A stretch of 64,000 nt of DNA from the NCBI GenBank assembly GCA_009594865.1, contig VOPT01000012.1, positions 1 through 64,000 of the forward strand. The letters run 5' to 3'. This document shows positions 54,640 to 63,428 of this stretch, in pieces. Within the stretch, counting starts at the first letter, position 1, and each line of letters starts with the position of its first letter. A program made the position numbers and the translations under genes. The stretch is from Nitrospira sp. Lineage in GTDB: Bacteria; Nitrospirota; Nitrospiria; Nitrospirales; Nitrospiraceae. Below the pieces are notes generated by a model. That model did no database searches. It saw only the letters and a list, made by a program, of their open reading frames with translations, and was not told where the DNA came from.

Positions 54640-55767
54640 ATGATTGATCCGAGGAAATTTGTCGAATGTCTGCAGTCGAACAATGTTGATTTTTTCACCG
54701 GCGTGCCCGATTCGCTGCTCAAGGAGTTTTGCGCGTGCCTGGAGCAGGTGCCTCAAGCCGGCCGGCACATCATCAGCGCCAATGAGGGTGGCGCCGTGGC
54801 GCTTGCGTTGGGCTATCATCTCGCCACCGGAAAAATCCCATTAGTCTATTTGCAAAATTCGGGGCTGGGAAACATCATCAATCCGTTGTTATCCCTGGCC
54901 GATGCGGAAGTGTACTCGGTGCCTCTCTTGCTTGTGATCGGCTGGCGAGGCGAGACGGGAGTGCATGACGAGCCCCAGCATAAGAAGCAGGGGCGTGTCA
55001 TGCTGTCGATGCTGGACGCTATGGAGATTCCTTATTCGATTGTCGGTCCGGAGGTGAGTGCGGCTGAAGACGCGCTAAGTGAGGCCCTGGCCTATGTCCA
55101 AAAGCATCACGCGCCGTTCGCACTCGTTATAAAGAAGGGGACATTCAGTACGTTCATCGGCGATAAGAAGGAGGCAGCCTCCTTCGAATTGACTCGAGAA
55201 GCGGCGATTCAGCAGGTGTTGGATTTTTTGGATGAGCGTGATGTTGTCGTGTCCACCACCGGCATGGCCTCGCGGGAAGTGTATGAACATAGGGTGAGGA
55301 AAGGGGAAGGGCACGAGCGGGATTTTTTAACAGTGGGGGGAATGGGGCATGCTTCCCAGATCGCGTTGGGGGTCGCCCTTCAACGGCCCGACCGTTCCGT
55401 CTATTGTCTGGACGGAGACGGCGCTCTTCTCATGCACATGGGCGCGCTTCCCATCGCTGGAGTGTTGAAACCAGCCAATTTAAAGCATATTGTCTTGAAT
55501 AATGGCGCGCACGATTCAGTGGGCGGGCAACCGACGGTAGGCCTCAATATAGACATTCTTGGTATCGCTCGAGCCTGTGCCTATCAACTGGTGTTTCAGG
55601 CGGAGACGCCGCAAGAACTGCAATCCTGTCTTCAAGAGCTGCAGGGATCGAAAGGCCCATGTCTGTTGGAGATTCGAATACGACGAGGAGCCAGAAAAGA
55701 TCTGGGACGGCCAGCAACCACTCCAGTTGAAAATAAGCAGGCCTTCATGAATTTTATCCAAAGCTGA
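54640..55767 (+). CDS. ppd: Phosphonopyruvate decarboxylase
   Basis: 375 aa, 106 bp after pepM. Thiamine-diphosphate enzyme: VDFFTGVPDSLLKEFCACLE at the N-terminus, Glu in SANEGGAVALALGYHLATG, GWRGETGVHDEPQHKKQGR in the middle, and the ThDP motif GDGALLMHMGALPIAGVL ... NNGAHDSVGGQPT. The combined pattern is that of phosphonopyruvate decarboxylase (also annotated aepY). It irreversibly makes phosphonoacetaldehyde and so drives the unfavourable PEP mutase step. The further fate (2-aminoethyl-, hydroxyethyl- or other phosphonate) is not encoded in this window. Confidence 0.93.
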   Translation: MIDPRKFVECLQSNNVDFFTGVPDSLLKEFCACLEQVPQAGRHIISANEGGAVALALGYHLATGKIPLVYLQNSGLGNIINPLLSLADAEVYSVPLLLVIGWRGETGVHDEPQHKKQGRVMLSMLDAMEIPYSIVGPEVSAAEDALSEALAYVQKHHAPFALVIKKGTFSTFIGDKKEAASFELTREAAIQQVLDFLDERDVVVSTTGMASREVYEHRVRKGEGHERDFLTVGGMGHASQIALGVALQRPDRSVYCLDGDGALLMHMGALPIAGVLKPANLKHIVLNNGAHDSVGGQPTVGLNIDILGIARACAYQLVFQAETPQELQSCLQELQGSKGPCLLEIRIRRGARKDLGRPATTPVENKQAFMNFIQS

Positions 55768-55965
55768 GTATTGATTTGGGGTTGAGCGGCCCATACGCGA
55801 CGGAGCGACGAGTTCAAATATAATGAAGAGCGCTAGACCTGCTCCTTGTGCGGGAGTAGTTGCAGGGATTCCTGCTGAATCGTGGACGAGTGGTGCGTTG
55901 GCGAGTATCGGAAGCGGTACGGTTGGAGAAGCTATTGGCGCGCTGAAAATGTCTTGTTCCGAGGA

Positions 55966-56577
55966 TTAGGATTTAAAGATCTGAACGAGCACCCCTGTTC
56001 GGGTAGTGGAGTTCGTTTTTCTCATAATGTGCTTAATGTGTTCTTTGACCGTCTGTTCGGTAATATTCAGCGCATTCGCTATTTCCTTATTGGTCCATCC
56101 TTTAGCGAGATTCTCGACCACCGATTGCTCCCTATTTGTCAGCTGAAATCGTTCCTTAGCCTGGTCAGTATTGAGTTGTTGCCGACGCCCCAGCTCTTCT
56201 AATGTGACCACAAGACGCGCATATTGAACACCACCTCTATCCGGGAGCCCAAATCCTCGCAGGAGCACCGGTTGATTCGGATTCCCCGCGATTTTTTTGA
56301 CCTCGAATTGCTCCCAATCCTTTGCTTCTGTCCGAACTTGGAGGGCTTTTAAGATTTCGGTGCAGAGTTCAGTCAGAGCCGATGGGAGCACTCCTTGAGC
56401 CGCTTTCGCTGGAGCACCACCTCTTTCTGCCATATTGATGAGCTTGGATAGTTCGGCGGCTTGCCGGTTCATATGTAGGAGTTGCATGGACGAAGACAGG
56501 ACGACGATCCCCGCGCCTGTGCGTTGATCCGCCAAGTTGTCCGCAGTTTCTTGCGAGGTTATAGCGATTTGGGCCAC
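55966..56577 (-). CDS. LuxR-type transcriptional regulator
   Basis: 203 aa from GTG 56577, with GGAG 8 nt upstream. The N-terminal part (GAGIVVLSSSMQLLHMNRQA AELSKL) resembles a PAS-like sensor, and the C-terminus is a GerE/LuxR helix-turn-helix (FQLTNREQSVVENLAKGWTN KEIANALNITEQTVKEHIKH). It has no phospho-receiver domain. It diverges from the exopolysaccharide operon and probably controls it (inference), possibly in response to a small ligand or redox signal. Its stop faces the ppd gene, from which it is separated by about 200 bp without a convincing gene. Confidence 0.88.
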   Translation of the reverse strand: MAQIAITSQETADNLADQRTGAGIVVLSSSMQLLHMNRQAAELSKLINMAERGGAPAKAAQGVLPSALTELCTEILKALQVRTEAKDWEQFEVKKIAGNPNQPVLLRGFGLPDRGGVQYARLVVTLEELGRRQQLNTDQAKERFQLTNREQSVVENLAKGWTNKEIANALNITEQTVKEHIKHIMRKTNSTTRTGVLVQIFKS

Positions 56578-56988
56578 GGCTGTACTCCGTAAGTTGCTGA
56601 ATGTTTCTCGACAATCGGTTGATTTCTGGTAACCTACAGTGTGTCGGCGTCACTAGTAATGCTACATAATACTTTCGAGGTAGTCAAATGATACCTTGGA
56701 GGGGGCGGTCCGTACATCATTGGTATTGTCCAGTCAGACCATTGATTCTATACTTCAAAACAGTGCTGAACTTCTTTAGTATAAGAACAACTTTTGATTC
56801 GTCCGTAATTGTCCATTCCTCACAGTTCATCGTTCTTTAGAAGGCATACGTTACCCTGATTCCGATAGCTGTCCAGGTTATTTGTGTAAATTAAACAGAT
56901 GGTTATGTGCATCTTTGGCATTAACTTTGGGTGATCTGTGTGTCGCCGACGATTAACCGGCTCTTTTCAGGAATCTGAGGTGAAGTGC
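56578..56988. other. 411-bp divergent regulatory region of the exopolysaccharide locus
   Basis: This stretch is visibly more AT-rich than the flanking genes and lies between the LuxR-type regulator and the export genes. A loose sigma-54-like sequence (TGGCA at 56916-56920 with TTGG at 56927-56930) has GG rather than the required GC downstream and is not convincing. No long ORF or repeat was found. It should contain the operon promoter and regulator-binding sites. Confidence 0.5.
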
Positions 56989-57057
56989 ATGGATTTGGGA
57001 ACAGTGTTTGACTGCTGCAACGGGCAACTGGAATTCTTTCAGGAGAACAAGTCATGA
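56989..57057 (+). CDS. 22-codon leader ORF overlapping the first export gene
   Basis: ATG 56989 is preceded at 8 nt by GAGG and closes with TGA at 57055-57057, which overlaps the ATG of the export gene as ATGA. The peptide is MDLGTVFDCCNGQLEFFQEN KS. A good ribosome-binding site plus an exact ATGA junction is unlikely to be chance, so it is proposed as a translational leader coupling to the export gene. Its own function is unknown, and the di-Cys is notable. Confidence 0.45.
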   Translation: MDLGTVFDCCNGQLEFFQENKS

Positions 57058-57755
57058 ATGCTAAGGTCTTGTTTGGCGTAATGATGCTTGCTGGAAGTTG
57101 TGTCACTGTGGCATTTGCCGGCCAGTTTGATCAGGTCCCCAAGGTGAGTCTGGTGGCGGGGGCTCCTGCCGCGGCCCCCCCTTCAGGAATGCGCCATGGG
57201 GGGGATGGAGCGGAGAAGTCTTCCTTAACGGTCACGCCGGATTACATTATGGGTCCGGAAGATGTGCTTGAAATTACCGTGTGGAAAAATGCGGATCTCT
57301 CGAAGCAAGTTCAGGTTCGACCTGACGGAAGAATTTCCCTTCCCCTGATTGGTGACGTTTCAGCCGTTGGTCGAACCGCTGCACAACTAACGGAAGAAAT
57401 CTCTGCACGGTTGAAGTCTTATATGGAGAACCCTACTGTCTCCATACTGGTTCGTGAAGTGAACAGCTACCAAATTTACGTTCTGGGCGAAGTAAATGCG
57501 CCTGGGAAGTACCCACTGAAAAGCAAGACTACCCTATTGCAGGCCATAACCATAGCTCATGGATTTACCCAAGTGGCCGCCCGTAACAAGATCGTGGTTT
57601 TTAGATTTGGAAAAGACGGTGAGGGGCTGAACAAGATTAAAGCCAGTTATGACGATATCGTCTTGAGGGATGGGTCTGATCAAAACATCGAACTCAAGCC
57701 GGGAGATCAGATCGTGGTGCCATCCGAAACTATGGTTGTATTGCCATCCAGATAA
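57054..57755 (+). CDS. Polysaccharide export protein, Wza-like (first copy)
   Basis: 233 aa. An N-terminal signal (MNAKVLFGVMMLAGSCVTVA FAG) targets it to the periplasm or outer membrane. A Poly_export domain (~60-145: DYIMGPEDVLEITVWKNADL, QVRPDGRISLPLIGDVSAVG) is followed by an SLBB domain (SYQIYVLGEVNAPGKYPLKS). Wza-type proteins form the outer-membrane exit channel or periplasmic collar for exopolysaccharide. It is shorter than E. coli Wza and lacks its C-terminal membrane helix. AGGAG lies just upstream. It contains C7 (57175-57181) and G7 tracts in the linker. The following gene is a paralogue. Confidence 0.9.
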   Translation: MNAKVLFGVMMLAGSCVTVAFAGQFDQVPKVSLVAGAPAAAPPSGMRHGGDGAEKSSLTVTPDYIMGPEDVLEITVWKNADLSKQVQVRPDGRISLPLIGDVSAVGRTAAQLTEEISARLKSYMENPTVSILVREVNSYQIYVLGEVNAPGKYPLKSKTTLLQAITIAHGFTQVAARNKIVVFRFGKDGEGLNKIKASYDDIVLRDGSDQNIELKPGDQIVVPSETMVVLPSR

Positions 57756-57815
57756 TTGGAGGTAATCGAGCAGCCCGGCGACATTTCGTATCGACGAGCC
57801 AAAGGAGTTAGGAAA

Positions 57816-58439
57816 GTGAAAACTTTCGGTTGCAGACGGTTGCGGGGGGGGGTATGTATTGTTTTCAGTGTGCTTCTCACTCTCCCAGGATGTTGGATAG
57901 GCAATGAGCAAATAGACTTTAACGTTACCTATATCCCACCGAATGAGTTTTTGTTAGGCCCTGAAGATGTACTTGTTGTAAATGTATGGAGAAACCAGGA
58001 GCTTTCACGGGAGGTCATTATACGGCCCGATGGAAAGATTTCCATGCCTTTGATCGGAGACGTTCAGGCTGCAGGCATGACATCCAATGTCTTGGCGAAG
58101 CGAATCGCTGATGGTCTGGCTGAGTTCATGTCAAATCCCACCGTTTCAGTTCAGGTTAAAGAGGTCAATAGCTACTACGTGTATGTTCTTGGAGAGGTCT
58201 CGAAGCCAGGTAAGGTTCCCTTAAAATCGTATGCTACAGTTTTGCAAGGCATCTCATTGGCCGGCGGCTTTACGACGTTTGCCTCGAGAAATAAGATTCA
58301 TGTATTGCGGGTCGTCCCAAATGGCCAAGGTCAACCAAAGCAGGTCCAGATCCCGGTTCCCTATGAAGACATTTTGCAAGGTAAAAATTCGGAGGGAAAT
58401 TTTTTCCTCAAGGCTGGTGATGTCATTGTTGTGCCGTGA
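57816..58439 (+). CDS. Polysaccharide export lipoprotein, Wza-like (second copy)
   Basis: 207 aa from GTG 57816, with AAGGAG about 8 nt upstream. The frame from 57756 would add a hydrophilic lead before the signal. The lipoprotein signal ends LLTLPGC, so it is probably anchored in the outer membrane. The Poly_export (NEFLLGPEDVLVVNVWRNQE) and SLBB (SYYVYVLGEVSKPGKVPLKS) domains are clearly homologous to the preceding gene. A run of nine G (57844-57852) within codons 10-13 could shift the frame by slippage and switch this gene on and off. Together the two would make a mixed export complex. Confidence 0.9.
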   Translation: MKTFGCRRLRGGVCIVFSVLLTLPGCWIGNEQIDFNVTYIPPNEFLLGPEDVLVVNVWRNQELSREVIIRPDGKISMPLIGDVQAAGMTSNVLAKRIADGLAEFMSNPTVSVQVKEVNSYYVYVLGEVSKPGKVPLKSYATVLQGISLAGGFTTFASRNKIHVLRVVPNGQGQPKQVQIPVPYEDILQGKNSEGNFFLKAGDVIVVP

Positions 58440-60021
58440 TCAGTTTTTGAGGATCGGTAAATTTGGTCTACTGAGTTTGGCACTAGTTTTTGTGTCTTAC
58501 TGGCACGTGCCAAAATCTTTGGCTCAGCAAATACGAGTCGTGCCCTCAATTTCGGTCCTAGAGCAATACGACAGCAACGTGTTCTTTACACCGAAATCTC
58601 AGTTGACGGCAGGGACAAAGGCCGATGACCTTATCACGACGTTGACGCCTCAGCTGAACTTTATGAATAACACCAACCTCCTAAAAGCAAATGTTTCGCT
58701 GGGGGCAGTTGTTCAGAAGTTTGCACATAATTCCGAACTCGATAACGTGGGGTTTAACGCATCGACCGGAATTGATCTCTCTCAGGCCGTAAATAGAGTT
58801 TTGCCACGGATGACAGCGTTACGCGTATTTGGAACATATCGGTATAGTCCATCGACTCCAGCGTTCGGGGCTGGCGGTCTTGGGGGAGGAGTTGGAGGCG
58901 GCGGAGGGTTCGGGATGGGTGGTGTTGGCATTTCCGGACCGGTTGATTCTGGCCTTCTTGCGCAACGCATTCGGACCACTATGTATAGTGTTGGTTTGGC
59001 CGATTCGTATTCACTTTCCCCGACTACAAACTTCCAGACCACCTACATGTATTCGCAGCTGAGTTTTGGCGGTTCGTATACGCCGACATCTGCGACTGCA
59101 GGTCAATCGTCGCAAACGGTGTTTGACACAAGTACACATTCCATTACAGCGGGTCCGTCATCGAGAATCACCGCCATCGACACATTGACGGTGAAGTATA
59201 TGTTTACTCAAACTTCGCAGGCGCAGTTTGGCAATTATACGACGCATGGTGGAACTGTCGGATGGGGGCGTGCCTGGACCAAAGAGTTAAGCTCTTCACT
59301 TACTGGAGGGCTAACGCTTATCGAGCCGATTCCTGATACCTCCACTGTCGGTGGCCAAAGGCGAGTTCCGGCCACAATGTTTCCCACCGGAGGCTTTGGT
59401 TTGACGTACGCTTCAGGTTCGTCATTTCTTCGAAAATTGGGAAGCGACATTCAGGAGATGACGGGGGCGGGCGGGTCTTCCTCGCTTGGTGGAAACTTTC
59501 TTCCGCTTCTTTCTGGCATGAACATGCCGGGAGGTATTGCGGCACCGGGATCGTATCGAATCACTCTTCTATACAATTTAGGTGTATTTCCGAGCTTTGT
59601 TCAGTCTGCGGGCCCGATCTATACGCATACCGTTTCTTTGGCAAGTGCGGCGGGAATCACAGACAAACTTACGGCTCAAGCGCTCTTAAATGTTGGGCGA
59701 AGCACCTTTACCTCCGATGCCATCGGCACGACTTTTACGACCTATGGCACGACGGTGTCCTTAAATTACCTTATTACCCCAACATTTACGGCGAGGCTTA
59801 GTCATCAATGGCTGATGTTTGACAGTCAAAGTAGTGGTCTTAACGCGGCAGACTTTGGATTTTCCAAGCATGTCATACTTTTGGGACTCACATACGCCTA
59901 CGCCCCGCGTGGTGATTTCTTCCGTTCCGGTGCCTTTTGGGAAGGTGCTTCTGGGGCTTCTTCGTCTGTTGATGCAGGAGCTGGCAAGTCTGGATCGGGA
60001 GGAGTGGATACAAAGAAATGA
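58420..60021 (+). CDS. Outer-membrane beta-barrel protein of the exopolysaccharide system
   Basis: 533 aa from ATG 58420, which overlaps the preceding gene by 20 bp. The signal peptide (RIGKFGLLSLALVFVSYWHV, then SLA|QQ) is followed by many amphipathic strands ending in aromatic residues (VVPSISVLEQYDSNVFFTPK, LTVKYMFTQTSQAQFGNYTT) and an unusual Gly-rich loop (~125-165, GAGGLGGGVGGGGGFGMGG). This matches the barrel type called PEP-CTERM system-associated outer-membrane protein (TIGR03016-like, from memory). It may be the outer-membrane pore for polymer release. The C-terminal tail is again Ser/Gly-rich (GASSSVDAGAGKSGSGG). Confidence 0.82.
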   Translation: MSLLCRDQFLRIGKFGLLSLALVFVSYWHVPKSLAQQIRVVPSISVLEQYDSNVFFTPKSQLTAGTKADDLITTLTPQLNFMNNTNLLKANVSLGAVVQKFAHNSELDNVGFNASTGIDLSQAVNRVLPRMTALRVFGTYRYSPSTPAFGAGGLGGGVGGGGGFGMGGVGISGPVDSGLLAQRIRTTMYSVGLADSYSLSPTTNFQTTYMYSQLSFGGSYTPTSATAGQSSQTVFDTSTHSITAGPSSRITAIDTLTVKYMFTQTSQAQFGNYTTHGGTVGWGRAWTKELSSSLTGGLTLIEPIPDTSTVGGQRRVPATMFPTGGFGLTYASGSSFLRKLGSDIQEMTGAGGSSSLGGNFLPLLSGMNMPGGIAAPGSYRITLLYNLGVFPSFVQSAGPIYTHTVSLASAAGITDKLTAQALLNVGRSTFTSDAIGTTFTTYGTTVSLNYLITPTFTARLSHQWLMFDSQSSGLNAADFGFSKHVILLGLTYAYAPRGDFFRSGAFWEGASGASSSVDAGAGKSGSGGVDTKK

Positions 60022-62369
60022 ACACGCGCACCTTGTCTCCAGAGGACTATTGGCGAGCAGTTGTCAGTCGAAAGTGGCTGGTAATTTCTGCGATTCTGGT
60101 ATCGCTGAGTATTGCTGGCGCGATGTGTGCGCTGATGCCGAAAGTCTATCAGTCTGCAACAAAGATGTGGTTTGAGGGCGCGAAGATTGAGGAGTCAATA
60201 GTAAGTGGGCCCAATCCTGCCGGGATGGGATACGCCCCCACTCTTGATGACCGTGTGATGGAGGTCCGGCAATTTGTGATGGGGCGAAAGACGCTCGGAC
60301 AGATTGCCGGTGAGTTCGGCCTGTTTGGATATGATAAAGAGCGTCCTGATAGTGCAGAATCAGAAAATGCGGTTCGAGCAATGCGTGGATCTATTAAGGT
60401 CGAGCCAACCAAGGACAAGTTGTTCATCACTCTCTCGTTTTCCAATGAAGACCCGATTATTGCCAGGGATGTGACATCACGACTCAGCGATCTCTTCATC
60501 GAAGAAACGCTCAAGGATAGGGAGCGAGGTGTAGAGGCGGCGGAGGATTTCCTCGGGCTTGAAATGAAGCATGCAAAGTCCGAGCTGGAGGCAAAGGAAA
60601 AGATTATTTCAGAGTTCAAGCAACTGCATCTGGGGGAGCTTCCTCAGCAAATAGACGCTAACCTTCGTAAGCTGGATCGGCTGCAGGAAGATATGCGCTC
60701 GCAAAGTGAACAATCGCAGAGCTTGGCGAGTCGCTTAGTCCAGATTGACAAATCTATTAAGGATTATGAGGAGACCGGGGAAATTGGCAGTGACTCACCC
60801 ATTGGAGGATCGAGCAAGCGGAATAAAGACCCGCGGCTTGGGAGGATTAAGGAGCTGGAACGGCGCTTAGTTGAGCTCTCCTCCACTTATAAAGAGACAT
60901 ATCCTGACCTAGTGCAGGTCAAGGAAGAGATTCGAAAACTCAAGGAAATGACGTCAGCTCAATATCGTGACTTGTTGCCTGAGAGTGACGAAGTGGATGA
61001 GCCAATCGCAACCAAAAAACCTAGGCGAAAGGCGATTGATCCGTATCATGCGGACTTGTTGAAACAGAGAGAGGATATCGTCATCGAATTGGATGGGGTC
61101 AAGCGTCGCCAGGCGCATATTTCGAGTGAGATTGCTCAGTACGAGCGCAGAGTGGAGCACACTCCCGAAAGGGAGCAGAAGCTCAAGACGCTCGAGCGAG
61201 ATTATGAAAATCTTCAGAAAAATTACCAGTCACTGTTAGATAAAAAGCTCAGTGCCGGCATGCAAAAGAGTTTGGCGCAGGGACGCAAAGGTGCCAAGTT
61301 CAGCATCGTGGATCCTGCCTATACGCCCGTTGTTCCAGTTGTCCCCAATATTCCAATTATTATGGCGGCTGGCCTTGTATTGGGCTGCGCGTTGGGATTC
61401 GGAGGCGCGGTAGGTCTGGAGCTCATGGGGCGAGGATTCCGATCTGCTGAGGAAGTTGAGGTCACTTTAGGGCTTCCTGTAATTGCGTCGATCCCCCTCT
61501 ATGAAAGCGCCTTCGGGGGATCAATGCAGACGGTTCGTACGCTTTCTGGAAAAAGCCGTACATCCTCATTATTGCTGTCAGGTAGTACCCAAAAAGGTGG
61601 TGAGGATCCTGTGGCCGGTAGCCTTACGGCTATAACTAGTCGAAGCAAGGGCCAAAATGGGCAATTACACAGTCCCACTCCAGGGCTGGAGTTAGTCTCG
61701 ATGTGGCGCCCCCTTTCATTCGTAGCGGAGCAATATCGAGTGGCAGCAACTCGTCTTGAATTAATGACCGGTGACCGGAAAAGCACGGCTATTGTTGTAA
61801 CCAGCGCAGTAATGGGTGAGGGAAAGTCCTCCACCGCGCTTAATTTGGGCTATGTTCTTGCCAAAGATCTCGACCGTCGAACGATCGTGATCGATTGTGA
61901 TCTCAAGCGACCGATGCAGCATATTTACGGAGGAGTGTGGCAGCATCCGGGTTTGGTGGAAGTCTTGCGGGGCACGAAAGTTGTGGAGGATTGTATTCAA
62001 CGGCTAGGTGAATCGGGCCCATGGATTCTCCCTGCGGGTTCGGTTGGAGATAATCCGCTCGCGCTCTCAAAGATGCATCAGTTGGCGGATTTGATTACAG
62101 ACCTCAAAGAGAGGTTTGACTATGTGATCATCGACGCGCCGCCGGTTTTGCCTCTGGCAGATATGCAGGTCCTGGCGAGTATGGGAGATCTTCTCGCCTA
62201 TGTAGTAAAGGCCAGCATGACGGGTCGAGATATTGTGCAAAAAGCACTAAAGGCCATCGGTGACACCGCAAATGTTGGGATCATATTAAATGGGCTAGAC
62301 GCTCACACAACTCCCTACTATATGCAGCAAGCATACTATCGCGAAGCCCATCATGAACAGCTCAAGTAA
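60018..62369 (+). CDS. Wzz-type chain-length determinant fused to a BY-kinase
   Basis: 783 aa, starting on the stop of the barrel gene (ATGA). The N-terminal Wzz/GNVR half has a transmembrane helix (~22-40), long coiled coils (~175-410) and a second helix (~448-470, IIMAAGLVLGCALGFGGAVG). The C-terminal half is a bacterial tyrosine kinase: Walker A SAVMGEGKSS (~596-605), Walker A' IVIDCDLKRP (~624-633), Walker B YVIIDAPPVLPLADMQ (~701). The C-terminal tail carries four Tyr in PYYMQQAYYREAHH, the probable autophosphorylation cluster. It controls polymer length by cycles of assembly and phosphorylation. It overlaps the next gene by 17 bp. Confidence 0.93.
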   Translation: MNTRTLSPEDYWRAVVSRKWLVISAILVSLSIAGAMCALMPKVYQSATKMWFEGAKIEESIVSGPNPAGMGYAPTLDDRVMEVRQFVMGRKTLGQIAGEFGLFGYDKERPDSAESENAVRAMRGSIKVEPTKDKLFITLSFSNEDPIIARDVTSRLSDLFIEETLKDRERGVEAAEDFLGLEMKHAKSELEAKEKIISEFKQLHLGELPQQIDANLRKLDRLQEDMRSQSEQSQSLASRLVQIDKSIKDYEETGEIGSDSPIGGSSKRNKDPRLGRIKELERRLVELSSTYKETYPDLVQVKEEIRKLKEMTSAQYRDLLPESDEVDEPIATKKPRRKAIDPYHADLLKQREDIVIELDGVKRRQAHISSEIAQYERRVEHTPEREQKLKTLERDYENLQKNYQSLLDKKLSAGMQKSLAQGRKGAKFSIVDPAYTPVVPVVPNIPIIMAAGLVLGCALGFGGAVGLELMGRGFRSAEEVEVTLGLPVIASIPLYESAFGGSMQTVRTLSGKSRTSSLLLSGSTQKGGEDPVAGSLTAITSRSKGQNGQLHSPTPGLELVSMWRPLSFVAEQYRVAATRLELMTGDRKSTAIVVTSAVMGEGKSSTALNLGYVLAKDLDRRTIVIDCDLKRPMQHIYGGVWQHPGLVEVLRGTKVVEDCIQRLGESGPWILPAGSVGDNPLALSKMHQLADLITDLKERFDYVIIDAPPVLPLADMQVLASMGDLLAYVVKASMTGRDIVQKALKAIGDTANVGIILNGLDAHTTPYYMQQAYYREAHHEQLK

Positions 62370-63420
62370 GTCCGAACAAGAGATTAGCTTGGAGCCTTTG
62401 GCTACTCAACAGCCGATTGTTTCCGTGTCCGTTAGTTTCCCAAAGTTCACACGTCGAGTGTTGATCCTTGGTGTTGGACCGCTTGCCAGAGATCTCTGCC
62501 AGACATTACTTTCAAAGCGTACCGGCTTCACAGAAGTGGTAGGGTTCCTCGATAAAGATGCCAGTCGTGTGGGTGAGCGTTTGGTAAATCCCAGCATCAT
62601 TGGTACGTATGATCAACTCTTTGAGATTGCGGAACGCTATCAGGTTCATACCGTTGCAGTCTGCTTAGAAGATCGCCGCGCCGTGTTACCAGTTCAGACA
62701 CTTTTAGACATGAAGGCTATGGGCCGTGATGTGGTTGATGGCCATTATCTGTACGAGGAAGAATCCGGTCGTCTTTCAATTGACCACCTAAAACCTAGCG
62801 CGCTTATTTTCTCGACCGGATTCCGCCGCCGATTGGTCACCATGCTTTTGAAGCGCGCTCTCGATGTTGTCGTCGCAATTATTGGGATAGTGGCGTTGTT
62901 GCCGCTGGTAGTAGTGTTGGCGGTCCTTATCAAGGTGGATTCATCCGGCCCTGTGTTTTATAGACAAATGCGAGTTGGGTTACGGGGTCGCCCCTATATG
63001 ATTTGGAAATTCAGATCGATGCGCCAGGATGCGGAGCAGAGTGGGGCACGATGGGCATCGAGCGAAGACCCCCGCGTGTCTCGGGTGGGTCGGTGGATTC
63101 GAAAGTGGAGACTGGATGAACTCCCTCAGTTGATTAATGTTTTGAAGGGAGAGATGAGTCTGGTTGGGCCAAGGCCTGAGCGTCCGGTATTTGTCCAGGA
63201 GTTAAGAAATACCATACCGTATTACGATTTAAGGCACACGGTTCGTCCGGGAATCACTGGATGGGCGCAAACACGTTTCCGTTACGGTGCGTCGAAAGAG
63301 GATTCACACGTCAAATTACAATATGATCTGTTCTATGTGAAGAATTTATCGCTAGCCTTGGATCTGCGAATTGTTATTCACACAGTTAAAGTCATGTTGA
63401 TGGGCGAAGGGGCGCGGTAA
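62353..63420 (+). CDS. Exopolysaccharide initiating sugar-phosphate transferase (EpsB/TIGR03013-like)
   Basis: 355 aa. The N-terminal Rossmann-like sensor (RRVLILGVGPLARDLCQTLL ... VVGFLDKDASRVGERL) and a membrane helix (~178-198) precede the bacterial sugar-transferase domain: VFYRQMRVGLRGRPYMIWKF RSMR, DPRVSRVGRWIRKWRLDELP QL and LVGPRPERPVF. The layout matches the TIGR03013 group (PEP-CTERM-associated EpsB), which loads the first sugar phosphate on undecaprenyl phosphate. It is cotranscribed with the BY-kinase gene (17-bp overlap). Confidence 0.92.
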   Translation: MNSSSKSEQEISLEPLATQQPIVSVSVSFPKFTRRVLILGVGPLARDLCQTLLSKRTGFTEVVGFLDKDASRVGERLVNPSIIGTYDQLFEIAERYQVHTVAVCLEDRRAVLPVQTLLDMKAMGRDVVDGHYLYEEESGRLSIDHLKPSALIFSTGFRRRLVTMLLKRALDVVVAIIGIVALLPLVVVLAVLIKVDSSGPVFYRQMRVGLRGRPYMIWKFRSMRQDAEQSGARWASSEDPRVSRVGRWIRKWRLDELPQLINVLKGEMSLVGPRPERPVFVQELRNTIPYYDLRHTVRPGITGWAQTRFRYGASKEDSHVKLQYDLFYVKNLSLALDLRIVIHTVKVMLMGEGAR

Positions 63421-63428
63421 AGGAATCT

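Noticed and set aside
55823..55969. 48-codon plus-strand ORF between ppd and the LuxR-type gene
   Set aside because: No ribosome-binding site was seen and the Ala/Ser/Gly-rich product has no signature; it probably arises by chance.
56916..56930. Sigma-54 (-24/-12) promoter upstream of the exopolysaccharide operon
   Set aside because: The GG element is present, but the required GC at -12 is GG, so it fails the most conserved positions.
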